64,000 nucleotides of DNA, from the NCBI RefSeq assembly GCF_001696615.3, contig NZ_CP032279.1, positions 3,162,001-3,226,000 of the forward strand, given 5' to 3'. Below the pieces are notes generated by a model. The model ran no database searches, was not told the origin of the DNA, and saw only the letters and a list, made by a program, of their open reading frames with translations. Of this stretch, positions 17,303 to 25,268 are shown piece after piece (the first letter of the stretch is position 1; each line of letters begins with the position of its first letter). Source of the DNA: Acinetobacter sp. WCHAc010034 (GTDB lineage Bacteria > Pseudomonadota > Gammaproteobacteria > Pseudomonadales > Moraxellaceae). Made by a program: the position numbers and the translations under genes.

Positions 17303-17512
17303 CTACATATACTGCTGGATAATTTTATCCAGCTGTTTATCAATCTGGCCGCGGTATAAGCCTGGCAGAACCCGTGAAATTTTGGTCAGTATTCTGGCCT
17401 AAGCGCTTGGAATAATTAAAAACTCCGCAGAATGAATGCCGGCATAAATTTCTTTGCATGCCTTTTTAACGGGCATGCTGCCGCCAAGCGGCCTAAGCCC
17501 CTCTGTCAAATG
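17303..17512 (-). pseudogene. decayed C-terminal part of a short-chain dehydrogenase/reductase
   Basis: On the minus strand, the frame from 17512 down to the TAG at 17303-17305 encodes a typical SDR tail: SMPVKKACKEIYAGIHSAEF, LIIPSA, then ARILTKISRVLPGLYRGQ and IDKQLDK. An in-frame TAG (17399-17401) interrupts it between LIIPSA and ARIL. No Rossmann-fold N-terminal part (TGxxxGxG, YxxxK) is found upstream at 17513-17816. This is a remnant rather than a gene. The family call rests on the tail resembling SDR proteins that end in an Ala-Arg-x-Leu, Leu-Pro-Gly pattern. Confidence 0.65.
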
Positions 17513-17816
17513 TCATTTACGCCATAGCCACGCACTAGGCTTTCCATTCGTCCAGCTGCGGTTCTTCAATAGGCTGCGCAGCTTGCTTCCCCGCCTTGCA
17601 AATCTCCAAAGCCAAAAGATGGCAGCTGATTTTTTACAATTGCTTACATTTTCCGATAACGCATTTCGGCCTGCTCATCCGTCTATAGGGGTAAAGGCAG
17701 ATTTTTCTGCCTGAAATGATTGGCAGCCCGGCCTTCAGGCGGTGAAGCTGGCAAACAGTTTCAGAAAGCACACAGCGCCGCAGGCCATCCGGCAAGAGGT
17801 TTATTCAGGAGTTTTT
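17513..17816. other. intergenic stretch upstream of hemO
   Basis: No gene is supported. A short hairpin (AGGCAGA/TCTGCCT, 17695-17712) lies about 100 bases before the hemO start, without a following T-run. No convincing Fur box was seen here, unlike upstream of the sigma factor gene. Part of this DNA may be further debris of the dehydrogenase. Confidence 0.4.
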
Positions 17817-18413
17817 ATGAACGCATCAACAGAGAACACCGCAGCAGGCAGCTTAATGCAGCGCTTAAAGCAGGAAACCGCTGCAGAGCATGAGCGGATG
17901 GAAAGCCTAATGCAGCGCTCAGAAGCGTTTGCCAGCAAGGAAAATTACGCGCAGTTTACGCTGTCGCAATACTACTTCCAAAAGGATGTTGAGCATCTGT
18001 ATCAGGACCCGGCCGTGGAGCAGCTCATTCCAGACCTGGATGTGCGCGGCCGTTCTGAAGCAGCTTTGCAGGATCTGGCGGATTTAGGCCTGGAGCCGCA
18101 GCAGCAGGGCATTTTTACCGCAGCGGTGAGCTATCCGCAGTCTTTGGGCTGGATCTATGTGTCTGAAGGCTCAACTTTGGGGGCGGCTTTTTTATTTAAA
18201 GAGGCGCAGGCCAAGTTCGGCTTCAGCGCGGACTTTGCTGCCCGCAATCTGGCGGCTTATCCGGAAGGCCGCGCTGTGGTGTGGAAGCGCTTTAAGCAGA
18301 CGCTGGATGAGGCGGATTTCAGCCCGCAGCAGCAGCAGCAGATTATTGAAGGCGCCTTGCAGGGCTTTCAGCGTTTTGGCGCGCTTTTGGCGCAGCTGAA
18401 AGACCTTAAATAA
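17817..18413 (+). CDS. hemO: heme oxygenase (HemO/BphO type)
   Basis: The 198-residue cytoplasmic enzyme opens haem to biliverdin, CO and iron with electrons from a reductase. The proximal haem ligand is in TAAEHERMESLMQ (about residue 23), and the distal helix GWIYVSEGSTLGAAFL (about residues 109-124) has the family's glycine-bearing pattern. The ATG at 17817 follows CAGGAG; a longer frame from 17742 is not supported. It heads a run of three genes in front of the Fur-box-controlled sigma factor and receptor, the same association seen in Acinetobacter haem-uptake loci. It is the step that releases iron after import. Confidence 0.93.
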   Translation: MNASTENTAAGSLMQRLKQETAAEHERMESLMQRSEAFASKENYAQFTLSQYYFQKDVEHLYQDPAVEQLIPDLDVRGRSEAALQDLADLGLEPQQQGIFTAAVSYPQSLGWIYVSEGSTLGAAFLFKEAQAKFGFSADFAARNLAAYPEGRAVVWKRFKQTLDEADFSPQQQQQIIEGALQGFQRFGALLAQLKDLK

Positions 18414-18437
18414 ACCGGAAATAAAGGTGAGCCGCAC

Positions 18438-18863
18438 ATGAAACACGCTGAGTCAGAGCCGAACTTAACCGCCGCCGCCCGCATGCCTGAGCCGAAACTG
18501 GCGAAGTCATGGCTGATGCGCTGGCTGTGCATTGCGCTGGCTTGGCTGTGTTTGGCGCTGGGCACGCTGGGGCTGGCGGTGCCGGGCTTGCCGGCGTTTG
18601 ACTTTTACTTCCTGGCCGCCGTATTCGCCGCCAAAGGCTCCAAGCGGCTGCATGGCTGGATTGTCAATAACGCCGTGATTGCGCCGATTCTGCAGCAGTG
18701 GCATGCGGAACGCACTTTGCCCCTGAAGGTGAAGCTGTTTTCTCTGGCCAGCATGGGCATGGCGGCCTGCATTTTGGTCTGGACTGTGCCGCACCCGTGG
18801 GCTGTCGGCGCGGTGATTGCCCTGATGGCCTTTGTGCAATTGTGGATGTGGCTGAAAGCCTAA
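18438..18863 (+). CDS. YbaN/DUF454-family inner-membrane protein
   Basis: The 141-residue protein matches the YbaN family: LALGTLGLAVPGLPAFDFYF LAA just after an N-terminal membrane segment, then KGSKRLHGWIVNNA and two further hydrophobic helices near the C terminus. AAAGGTGAG precedes the start, and it lies 24 bases after hemO, so the two are probably co-transcribed. The biochemical role of the family is unknown. In many bacteria it sits beside haem oxygenase or iron genes, which fits here. Confidence 0.85.
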   Translation: MKHAESEPNLTAAARMPEPKLAKSWLMRWLCIALAWLCLALGTLGLAVPGLPAFDFYFLAAVFAAKGSKRLHGWIVNNAVIAPILQQWHAERTLPLKVKLFSLASMGMAACILVWTVPHPWAVGAVIALMAFVQLWMWLKA

Positions 18864-18881
18864 ATGAATGCAGGTGTAAAT

Positions 18882-19346
18882 ATGCTGGCCTATGAGCAAA
18901 ATGCAGCGGAACTGAGAGCGCTCTTGCTGAAAGCGGATTTAAAAGTGACCCTGACCCGCCTCACCATTCTACATATTCTGCGCAGCGCGCAAAGGGAGCT
19001 GACTGTCACGGAAATTCTATACAGCCCGCAGCAGCAGCTGAAAAAACTGTCCTGCGCCGGCATATATCAGGCGCTCAGGCAGCTGGAGCGGGCCGGGCTG
19101 GTGGCCAAATTCAAGCTGGGCGATGAGCAGGCGCTGTATTCCTTTAAAAATACGCAGGCCAATATCCGCATCTGCTGCAGGCAGTGCGGCAGGCTGGAAC
19201 AGATTGCCGACCCGCTGTTTGAGCTGCAGATTCAGGAGCTGATTCTGATTCACGGCGCCAGTTCCTATCATCTGACCTTGGAAAAGCCCAAATGCTTCTG
19301 CTGCGCTGAAAATGCGGCGGAGCAGCCTGACCATCCGCGCCGTTAG
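18882..19346 (+). CDS. Fur-family transcriptional regulator
   Basis: The 154-residue protein has the Fur winged helix (LKVTLTRLTILHIL, SCAGIYQALRQLERAGLVAKF) and a metal-binding C-terminal part with two cysteine pairs (CRQCG, about residue 105, and CFCC, about residue 143). The start at 18882 follows AGGTG; another ATG at 18864 directly abuts the previous stop but lacks a ribosome-binding site. It is more diverged than housekeeping Fur and lacks its histidine-rich motif, so it may be a Zur- or PerR-like or locus-specific member. It may respond to metal or haem, but that is inference. Confidence 0.85.
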   Translation: MLAYEQNAAELRALLLKADLKVTLTRLTILHILRSAQRELTVTEILYSPQQQLKKLSCAGIYQALRQLERAGLVAKFKLGDEQALYSFKNTQANIRICCRQCGRLEQIADPLFELQIQELILIHGASSYHLTLEKPKCFCCAENAAEQPDHPRR

Positions 19347-19402
19347 CGCATTAACAAAGCGGGAAAAAGCAAATCCGGATTGAAAATTAACGGCTTTTAA
19401 AT

Positions 19403-19421
19403 GATAATGATAATCATTTTT
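19403..19421. promoter_or_regulatory. Fur box upstream of the ECF sigma factor
   Basis: GATAATGATAATCATTTTT matches the 19-bp Fur consensus at all but the last few positions. It ends 18 bases before the sigma factor ATG and so likely overlaps the promoter, giving iron repression of the haem-uptake signalling genes. Confidence 0.9.
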
Positions 19422-19438
19422 AGATTGTGGCAGTCAAT

Positions 19439-19972
19439 ATGAAAGATGCTGTATTCTCCAGCGGCAGCAGCCTTGTTCAGCACTACGATGAACTGGTGGA
19501 TTACATCAGCTTAAAAGTAGGCAGCCGGCAAATCGCACTGGATGCAGTGCAGGAAACTTACCTGCGCGTGTTGCAGCGCCCGGAGCAGTTCCTGAATTTA
19601 ATGCATCCGATTGCATTTTTAAAAAAGGTCAGCATCAACATTGCGCTGGATCATTTAAGAAAAGACAAAACTTACGGCAAGCATTTTGAAGCGCTGGAGC
19701 ATAATGAAATTGATGCGCAGGCAGTATTCAGCGAGCTGTCTGAGCAGGAACTGAGCGTTGCCCGCGAGCAGTATGCGCAGCTGATTTTAAAGCAGATTGC
19801 GGCTTTGCCGCCGGCCTGCCAGGATGTTTTTCTGCTGATTCAGTTTTACGGCATGACGCAGGTGGAAGCGGCGCAGCAGCTGGGCATTTCCCGAACCATG
19901 GTGATCAGGCATTTCACCAAAGCGCTGCAGTCCTTCATTCCGGTTTTTATTGATAAACAGCATGGATCATAA
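19439..19972 (+). CDS. ECF sigma factor, FecI-like
   Basis: This 177-residue sigma-70 ECF factor has region 2 (YDELVDYISLKVGSRQIALD, VQETYLRVL) and region 4 (LPPACQDVFLLIQFYGMTQVEAAQQLGIS). The ATG at 19439 is preferred to a GTG at 19427. It overlaps the FecR-like gene by 11 bases and is directly controlled by a Fur box. In the Fec-type scheme it directs RNA polymerase to the receptor promoter when the loaded receptor signals through FecR. Confidence 0.92.
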   Translation: MKDAVFSSGSSLVQHYDELVDYISLKVGSRQIALDAVQETYLRVLQRPEQFLNLMHPIAFLKKVSINIALDHLRKDKTYGKHFEALEHNEIDAQAVFSELSEQELSVAREQYAQLILKQIAALPPACQDVFLLIQFYGMTQVEAAQQLGISRTMVIRHFTKALQSFIPVFIDKQHGS

Positions 19973-20846
19973 AAAGCTAAGCAGGCATGCCAAAGCACAT
20001 AGCCTGCACGATATTCAGCGCATGCTGGCCAGTTTTGAAGATGACATTCTGCCGAATATCGCCTCTAAAGATGAAATCCTGCATAGGGCCAGGCAGCGCC
20101 AGCTGAAGAAAAAAGCTGCCGGGGCATCGGCCCTGGCATTGTGCGGCCTGCTGCTGGGCGCGTATTGCTATAACCCGGCGTACCAGCAGTATGAGCTGGC
20201 GACCGCGCGCGGGGAACAGGCCAGCATCCGGCTGCGTGACGGCAGTCAAATCATGCTGAATACTGACAGCCATGTGCAGGTGCAGGAGCGCCTGCGCAGC
20301 CGCGAAATTACTTTAAGCCGGGGCGAAGCGGGCTTTCATGTGGCGCATGCGGAACATCCGCTGCTGCGCCGTTTTGAGCGCAGCTTTCAGGTCAGCGCCG
20401 GAGAAATGCTGATTATTGACATCGGCACGGTGTTCAATGTGCAGAAGCCCTCGGCGGCAGACGCTTCGGTGACCGTGCTGGACGGCGAGATCGCCGTCGG
20501 CATTAAAGGAGCTGAAGCGCCGATGATTCATTTAACTAAAGGCCAGTCTTTAAGCAATCAGCAGCGGCGCCTCAGCGCGCCGGCCCTTGCTAATCTGGAT
20601 GCCGTACAGGCATGGCAGACAGGCCATATTGTATTTGACCGGACGCCTTTGCCGGCGGCGCTTAAAAATTTCCAGCGCTATGCCGACTTTAATGTGCAGA
20701 TTCAGGATGCCGAACTGAAAGACTTGCAGATTAACGGGCAATTCAAAATTCACAATTATCAGCATTTCATGCAGATACTGCCTTATGTGGCGGCCGTCCG
20801 AGTAGAACAGACGGCAGCCAAAGAATGGAAAATTGCAAAAAAATAA
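19962..20846 (+). CDS. FecR-family anti-sigma/sigma-regulator
   Basis: The 294-residue protein has a cytoplasmic N-terminal part (MDHKKLSRHAKAHSLHDIQ), one membrane helix (ASALALCGLLLGAYCY, about residues 55-70) and a periplasmic FecR domain (YELATARGEQASIRLRDGSQ, LNTDSHVQV, VLDGEIAVGIKG). The C-terminal STN-like part carries FDRTPLPAALKNFQRYADFN. It transmits occupancy of the outer-membrane receptor to the sigma factor. The ATG at 19962 overlaps the sigma gene; a start at 19950 is also in frame. The N-terminal domain is shorter than in E. coli FecR. Confidence 0.92.
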   Translation: MDHKKLSRHAKAHSLHDIQRMLASFEDDILPNIASKDEILHRARQRQLKKKAAGASALALCGLLLGAYCYNPAYQQYELATARGEQASIRLRDGSQIMLNTDSHVQVQERLRSREITLSRGEAGFHVAHAEHPLLRRFERSFQVSAGEMLIIDIGTVFNVQKPSAADASVTVLDGEIAVGIKGAEAPMIHLTKGQSLSNQQRRLSAPALANLDAVQAWQTGHIVFDRTPLPAALKNFQRYADFNVQIQDAELKDLQINGQFKIHNYQHFMQILPYVAAVRVEQTAAKEWKIAKK

Positions 20847-20885
20847 ATTCTGCAGGTTTACATCTGCTGATCATGAGTCGTCTTT

Positions 20886-20904
20886 GTAAATGAGAAGCAT
20901 TTTT
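20886..20904. promoter_or_regulatory. possible Fur site upstream of the haem receptor
   Basis: GTAAATGAGAAGCATTTTT matches the Fur consensus at 13 of 19 positions and lies in the 75-base gap before the receptor gene. It is weaker than the site at 19403. The same gap would also hold the sigma-dependent promoter. Confidence 0.4.
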
Positions 20905-20921
20905 ATTGACACGGGTGTGAA

Positions 20922-23900
20922 ATGGGGCATAACCAGCAGGCAGGGCAGCGGCGCAGCAGAAGGCCGGCATTTAAGCAAACGACATTAAGCTTTGTGATTG
21001 CAGCTGCAATTTATTCCGCGCCGCTGCATGCGCAGCATGTGGAACTGAACCTGCCGAGCCAGCCTTTGCAGCAGTCAATCCAGCAGCTGGCCAGGCAAAG
21101 CGGCGCAGAAATCATTTCCGCCGGAAGCACTTTAAGCAATAAAACTGCGCCGCAGATTAAAGGCAAAGTCTCTGTTGAACAGGCGCTGAACGCCATGCTG
21201 CAGGGCACAAATCTGACTGTGCAGAAGAAGGGCAGCGTCTATGCCATTGTGGAAAAGAAGGCCGCGGCTTCCCCCGCGGTGCAGCTTCAGCAAAAGCAGC
21301 CGGCGCAGCCGGAAGGCTTTGTCAGCAGCCCGGCCGATCAGCCTGCAGTGAAGATGAACGCGATTACGGTATATGGCGCTAAAGACCGCGACAGCCAAGG
21401 CTATGATGATGTTTATGAAAAAAACTATTCCACGGTTTATGCCGGCAAAGACTTAATTGAGCGCTTTAAAGGCTCATCGCCTGCAGATTTATTTAAAGGT
21501 ATGTCGAATGTCTACAGCGGCGACGCCCGCAACTCTGGCGCGGTCGATCCGAATATCCGCGGCATTCAGGGCCCGGGGCGCATTGCCTTGACCGTAGACG
21601 GCACAGAGCAGTCTTTGGCGGCATGGCGCGGCTATAATGGCGTCAGCAACCGCAACTATATTGACCCGAACCTGATTGGCGGCATGCAGGTGATTAAAGG
21701 CCCTAATCAGGTCCGGGATGTCAAAAGCGGGATAGGCGGCGCCGTGGTGGTCAATACGCTCAGCGCCAGCGATATTGTCAAAGCCGGCGAAAGCTGGGGC
21801 GGTGAAATCAAGCTGGAAGGCAGCAACAATACAATCAAGGAGCGCCTGTCGCCATCTTATGACGGGCGCGATTACCGCGATGTAGTCGAAGAATTGGGGC
21901 TGCCCGGATGGACTTCGCAGCAGCGGCAGGACCCGATTCTGTATAAGCCGCTGCGCAGCAGTTCAAGCAATGATTTTTTAAACATGGAAGATCAGGCTGC
22001 GCGCATCGCCTTAGCCACTAAGCAGGACAATTTTGAGCTGCTTGGCGCCTATGCCTGGCGTGAGCGCGGCAATTACTTCTCCGGCAAAAAAGGCTCGGCC
22101 TTTTATGACAAGGAGGGTGACCCGGGATTTTATGATTTTGTGCCGATGATGGCGCGTATTTATAAGCCGGGAGATGAAGTTCCGAACACCTCCAGCAGAA
22201 TGGAGTCCTGGCTGCTGAAAGGCAAATGGAATATCAGCGATGAGCAGGAAATTTCAGCCGGCTACCGCGACAGCCAGCACACCTACGGCGAAATTATGCC
22301 GTCCCGGATTTCGTGGAGCGACACCACGCAGGCCGGGGAAACCATTGTTCCGCAGTGGCCGCTGAGCACCATTGACATTAAAGCCTATAATTTAGACTAC
22401 AAATATACGCCGGCGGAGAACCGGTGGGTCGACCTGCACACCAGCTTCTGGATGACCGATGCAGATTCTGACTTATATAATTCAGGCGGTTTCCCGAATG
22501 CGGTGGGCCGGTTTGACTGGAGATTTAAGCCGAATGCAGGCCGCACGCCTGTGCCGCCCGGGCAGCCGAACCCTTATCTGATTAAGGACACTGCGCATAT
22601 GATCACCAAGAATACGCGCAAAGGCTTTAATATCAGCAATAAAATGAATTTAACCAAGGAGCTGGATTTAACCCTGAGCGGCAGCTTCCAAACCGAAAAA
22701 TTGAGGAGCATTGATCCTTATCCGGAGGTGGGTGAAGCCGGTTTCCGCATGGCGCCTAGAAGCGGGCAGCGCAAAGAGCATGAATACAGCTTCAACTTGG
22801 ACTGGATGCCTGCAGACTGGCTCAGTGTTTCCGCCGGCGCAAGGACGGTGTCTTATTCCCTGACAGATGACCTGCTGAAATCGCGGATGCAGGAAAAGCC
22901 GCAATATACCGTAAAGTGGCTGGCAAAAGAGCTGACGCATACGCTCCGGACTGACAATCTGACGCAGGAACAGATCGACAGCTGGGTTCAGCATGAAACA
23001 GCATTCCGGATTCAGAAAGAGCAGCTGCTGTACGGCCATGAGATGGATCTGCAGGCGATTACCGACAGCGTCAACACCGCGATGGAGTTTGAAAAAATTG
23101 GGCTGCAGTACCAGTTGGGCCAGGCCCATGACAATTTGCGCATGAATTCGCTTTGGATGGCGGACTCAAGCGGCGATTTCCATTTGGAGAATAATCCTTA
23201 TTTGAATGGCACCATTGATTTGTCGAAGGTTGATAACCTGCAAGAGAACAAAGTTCAGACAGAAGACCTGATCCAGCGGGTGGAAAGAAACAATTATAAG
23301 AAAAAAGACCATGGCGGCTGGGTGCCGTTCATTTCAGCCGCGGTTAAGTTCAGTCCGGAAAGCCGCCTGTATTTGAATTACAGCGAAGCATTGCGCATGC
23401 CAAGCATGTTTGAGGGAACGCTGGGCTTTTCTGGCGGCTTTTATGCCGACAATCCGAAACCTGAGCATGCCCATGCCTATGAAGCTGCCTATGTGCATGA
23501 TTTGAGCAGGTACTTGGATGCCAGTCATGCCGACATCAAGCTGGCCTATTTCTATACCTTAACCAATGATGTGATTGAGCGTGACAATAATTTCAGATTT
23601 GCCAATATTGACAAGCAGACTCTTGCCGGCTGGGAGCTGCAGGGGCGCTATGACAGCGGCAAGTTTTTCACTGACCTGAGCCTGGTTTACAACCAGAAAA
23701 ATGAAGTGTGCGATGACATATCGGCAACCAAAGCGGTTGGCGAATCCATTTACAAAAATCCGGAGCTGTATAAAAAATGCGTAGATCACGGTTTTGTGAA
23801 TGGCTATCTGCTGACCATGGCGCAGCCGAAATATTCCGCCAACCTGAATTTAGGTACGCGCCTGCTGGATCAAAAACTGGAATTGGGCAGCCGCCTGACG

Positions 23901-24143
23901 TGGCATTCCAAGCACAGCAATCAGATTGATCAGGTGGTCGACAGCGGCTTCTTCAACGCGCCGCTGTCCTGGGACAACTTGCTGCTGGTGGATGCCTATA
24001 TGAATTATAAGCCGCGGCCGGACTTGTCTTTTGATTTGGTCGGCACCAACTTAACCAACCGCTACTATATTGACCCTTTAAGCCGCACCTCTTATCCGGC
24101 GCCGGGCAGAACGCTTAAGCTGGGGCTGACCTACAGCTTCTGA
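20922..24143 (+). CDS. hphR: STN-containing TonB-dependent haem/hemophore receptor (HphR-like)
   Basis: This 1073-residue transducer receptor has a signal peptide cut near APLHAQ. An STN signalling domain follows (LNLPSQPLQQSIQQLARQSG, about residues 40-110), then a TonB-box-like MNAITVYGA. The plug (SPADLFKGMSNVYSGDARN, GGMQVIKGPNQVRDVKSGIG) leads to a long barrel ending LKLGLTYSF. The STN domain contacts FecR and explains the sigma/anti-sigma pair upstream. The gene lies directly before the hemophore and Slam genes, the order of the A. baumannii hemophilin locus, so it probably takes haem from the hemophore. A HasR-type host-protein receptor is the alternative. Confidence 0.85.
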   Translation: MGHNQQAGQRRSRRPAFKQTTLSFVIAAAIYSAPLHAQHVELNLPSQPLQQSIQQLARQSGAEIISAGSTLSNKTAPQIKGKVSVEQALNAMLQGTNLTVQKKGSVYAIVEKKAAASPAVQLQQKQPAQPEGFVSSPADQPAVKMNAITVYGAKDRDSQGYDDVYEKNYSTVYAGKDLIERFKGSSPADLFKGMSNVYSGDARNSGAVDPNIRGIQGPGRIALTVDGTEQSLAAWRGYNGVSNRNYIDPNLIGGMQVIKGPNQVRDVKSGIGGAVVVNTLSASDIVKAGESWGGEIKLEGSNNTIKERLSPSYDGRDYRDVVEELGLPGWTSQQRQDPILYKPLRSSSSNDFLNMEDQAARIALATKQDNFELLGAYAWRERGNYFSGKKGSAFYDKEGDPGFYDFVPMMARIYKPGDEVPNTSSRMESWLLKGKWNISDEQEISAGYRDSQHTYGEIMPSRISWSDTTQAGETIVPQWPLSTIDIKAYNLDYKYTPAENRWVDLHTSFWMTDADSDLYNSGGFPNAVGRFDWRFKPNAGRTPVPPGQPNPYLIKDTAHMITKNTRKGFNISNKMNLTKELDLTLSGSFQTEKLRSIDPYPEVGEAGFRMAPRSGQRKEHEYSFNLDWMPADWLSVSAGARTVSYSLTDDLLKSRMQEKPQYTVKWLAKELTHTLRTDNLTQEQIDSWVQHETAFRIQKEQLLYGHEMDLQAITDSVNTAMEFEKIGLQYQLGQAHDNLRMNSLWMADSSGDFHLENNPYLNGTIDLSKVDNLQENKVQTEDLIQRVERNNYKKKDHGGWVPFISAAVKFSPESRLYLNYSEALRMPSMFEGTLGFSGGFYADNPKPEHAHAYEAAYVHDLSRYLDASHADIKLAYFYTLTNDVIERDNNFRFANIDKQTLAGWELQGRYDSGKFFTDLSLVYNQKNEVCDDISATKAVGESIYKNPELYKKCVDHGFVNGYLLTMAQPKYSANLNLGTRLLDQKLELGSRLTWHSKHSNQIDQVVDSGFFNAPLSWDNLLLVDAYMNYKPRPDLSFDLVGTNLTNRYYIDPLSRTSYPAPGRTLKLGLTYSF

Positions 24144-24348
24144 TGCGTTCCGGCGCAGACGCCACTAGATTTAACGGACATGATTCTGCCGGCATGAATA
24201 TATGAATGATTCAGCTTTTATAACTCAAGGCGGCAGAATGATGAAGACAGGTGATTGTGTAATCACGCAATAGCCTGAAATAAGCGCTTATCCTTCCCAT
24301 TTTTACAGCTTAAGTCCTACGAAAAATGAGAATGCATAAGGTGCTTAT

Positions 24349-24367
24349 TTAAATAAGAATCATTAAG
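24349..24367. promoter_or_regulatory. weak Fur-like site upstream of the hemophore gene
   Basis: TTAAATAAGAATCATTAAG matches the Fur consensus at 12 of 19 positions, in the 281-base gap between receptor and hemophore. The surrounding DNA is AT-rich, which makes chance matches likely. Confidence 0.3.
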
Positions 24368-24424
24368 ATTATTGTTAAAAATAATTTTGATGAAAAATAA
24401 AACTGAACCATGAGGAAAGAAAAG

Positions 24425-25198
24425 ATGAAATTGAATCAATTTGCATGCGCATTGGCAGCTTCGCTTGGCATGATCGGCGCTGCGCAGGCTGCGGTTGTCA
24501 GCAGCCAGTCCTATACAGAATCTGGCGGCCTCCGTACAGGAAGCAGCCTGTATCCGATTGGCACAGCCGGCAGTGCGGGTGTCGGTGTAAATGGCGTGCT
24601 GCTTGGGGTTAAAGCGGCTGTCAGCCATTTTGACACGCTGGGCTATACCAATGCTTACGGCGTGATTGACTTTAGCGGCAAGCAAATTGTTGCAGACGGC
24701 AAAGCGCCGGGGGTATGGCCGGCGGATCACTCCGGCTTAGGCGTCTGGGCAATCAAGAAAGTTGGCGCGCAGGACGTCTGGTTCGGCGAATGGGATAAAG
24801 AAGGCGCAGCTCAAGGCAGCAAGGCTGCAGGCGCGCACACGGTATTCTATGTGGGCGAGAAAGGCAATGCAGCCAGCACGCTGCCGGCCGGCACAGCGAC
24901 TTATACTGTGCGCACCATCAATAACTATGCGGCGGATAGCGCTTTGCCGGTCAGTACCTTAACCGCAGAGTTCGGCAGCCGCAAAGTTTCATCGGCAGGC
25001 GATATCAACTTTGCCAATGGCTCAATTGACGCAGCCAAGGCAAGCTTCACAGCAACCGGGGCGAGCGTTGTCAGCAGCGGCGGAACGGGCGGCCTGGTCA
25101 AAGGCGACTTTTTCGGCACAGGCGCTGCCGGTGTAGCGGGCACAGTGAAATTCCAGGACCGCAATCAGGATGTTGCCTTTGGCGGGACGAAAAACTAA
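24425..25198 (+). CDS. hphA: hemophilin-type secreted haem-binding protein (HphA-like)
   Basis: The 257-residue protein has a signal peptide (AASLGMIGAAQA) without a lipobox cysteine at the cleavage site, so it is soluble after export. It contains a haem-binding N-terminal domain and a C-terminal eight-strand barrel ending in GTVKFQDRNQDVAFGGTKN, the part recognised by Slam proteins. GAGGAAAG supports the ATG at 24425. HphA captures haem from haemoglobin and hands it to the receptor. The call relies on overall similarity to Slam-dependent hemophores plus the receptor/Slam context. Confidence 0.85.
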   Translation: MKLNQFACALAASLGMIGAAQAAVVSSQSYTESGGLRTGSSLYPIGTAGSAGVGVNGVLLGVKAAVSHFDTLGYTNAYGVIDFSGKQIVADGKAPGVWPADHSGLGVWAIKKVGAQDVWFGEWDKEGAAQGSKAAGAHTVFYVGEKGNAASTLPAGTATYTVRTINNYAADSALPVSTLTAEFGSRKVSSAGDINFANGSIDAAKASFTATGASVVSSGGTGGLVKGDFFGTGAAGVAGTVKFQDRNQDVAFGGTKN

Positions 25199-25208
25199 AT
25201 AATTTGAA

Positions 25209-25238
25209 GAAAGACCTGCCGCGGCAGGTCTTTCTTAT
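25209..25238 (+). terminator. terminator or attenuator between hemophore and Slam gene
   Basis: GAAAGACCTGCC pairs perfectly with GGCAGGTCTTTC and is followed by TTATTT. It lies 10 bases after the hemophore stop. Partial readthrough would give more hemophore than translocon, a common arrangement for a secreted substrate. Confidence 0.75.
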
Positions 25239-25268
25239 TTCAATTTGATCTGGCTTGGATATTCGTTT

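Noticed and set aside
17454..17714. 86-codon plus-strand frame upstream of hemO
   Set aside because: It overlaps the dehydrogenase remnant on the other strand and has no family-like pattern or ribosome-binding site.
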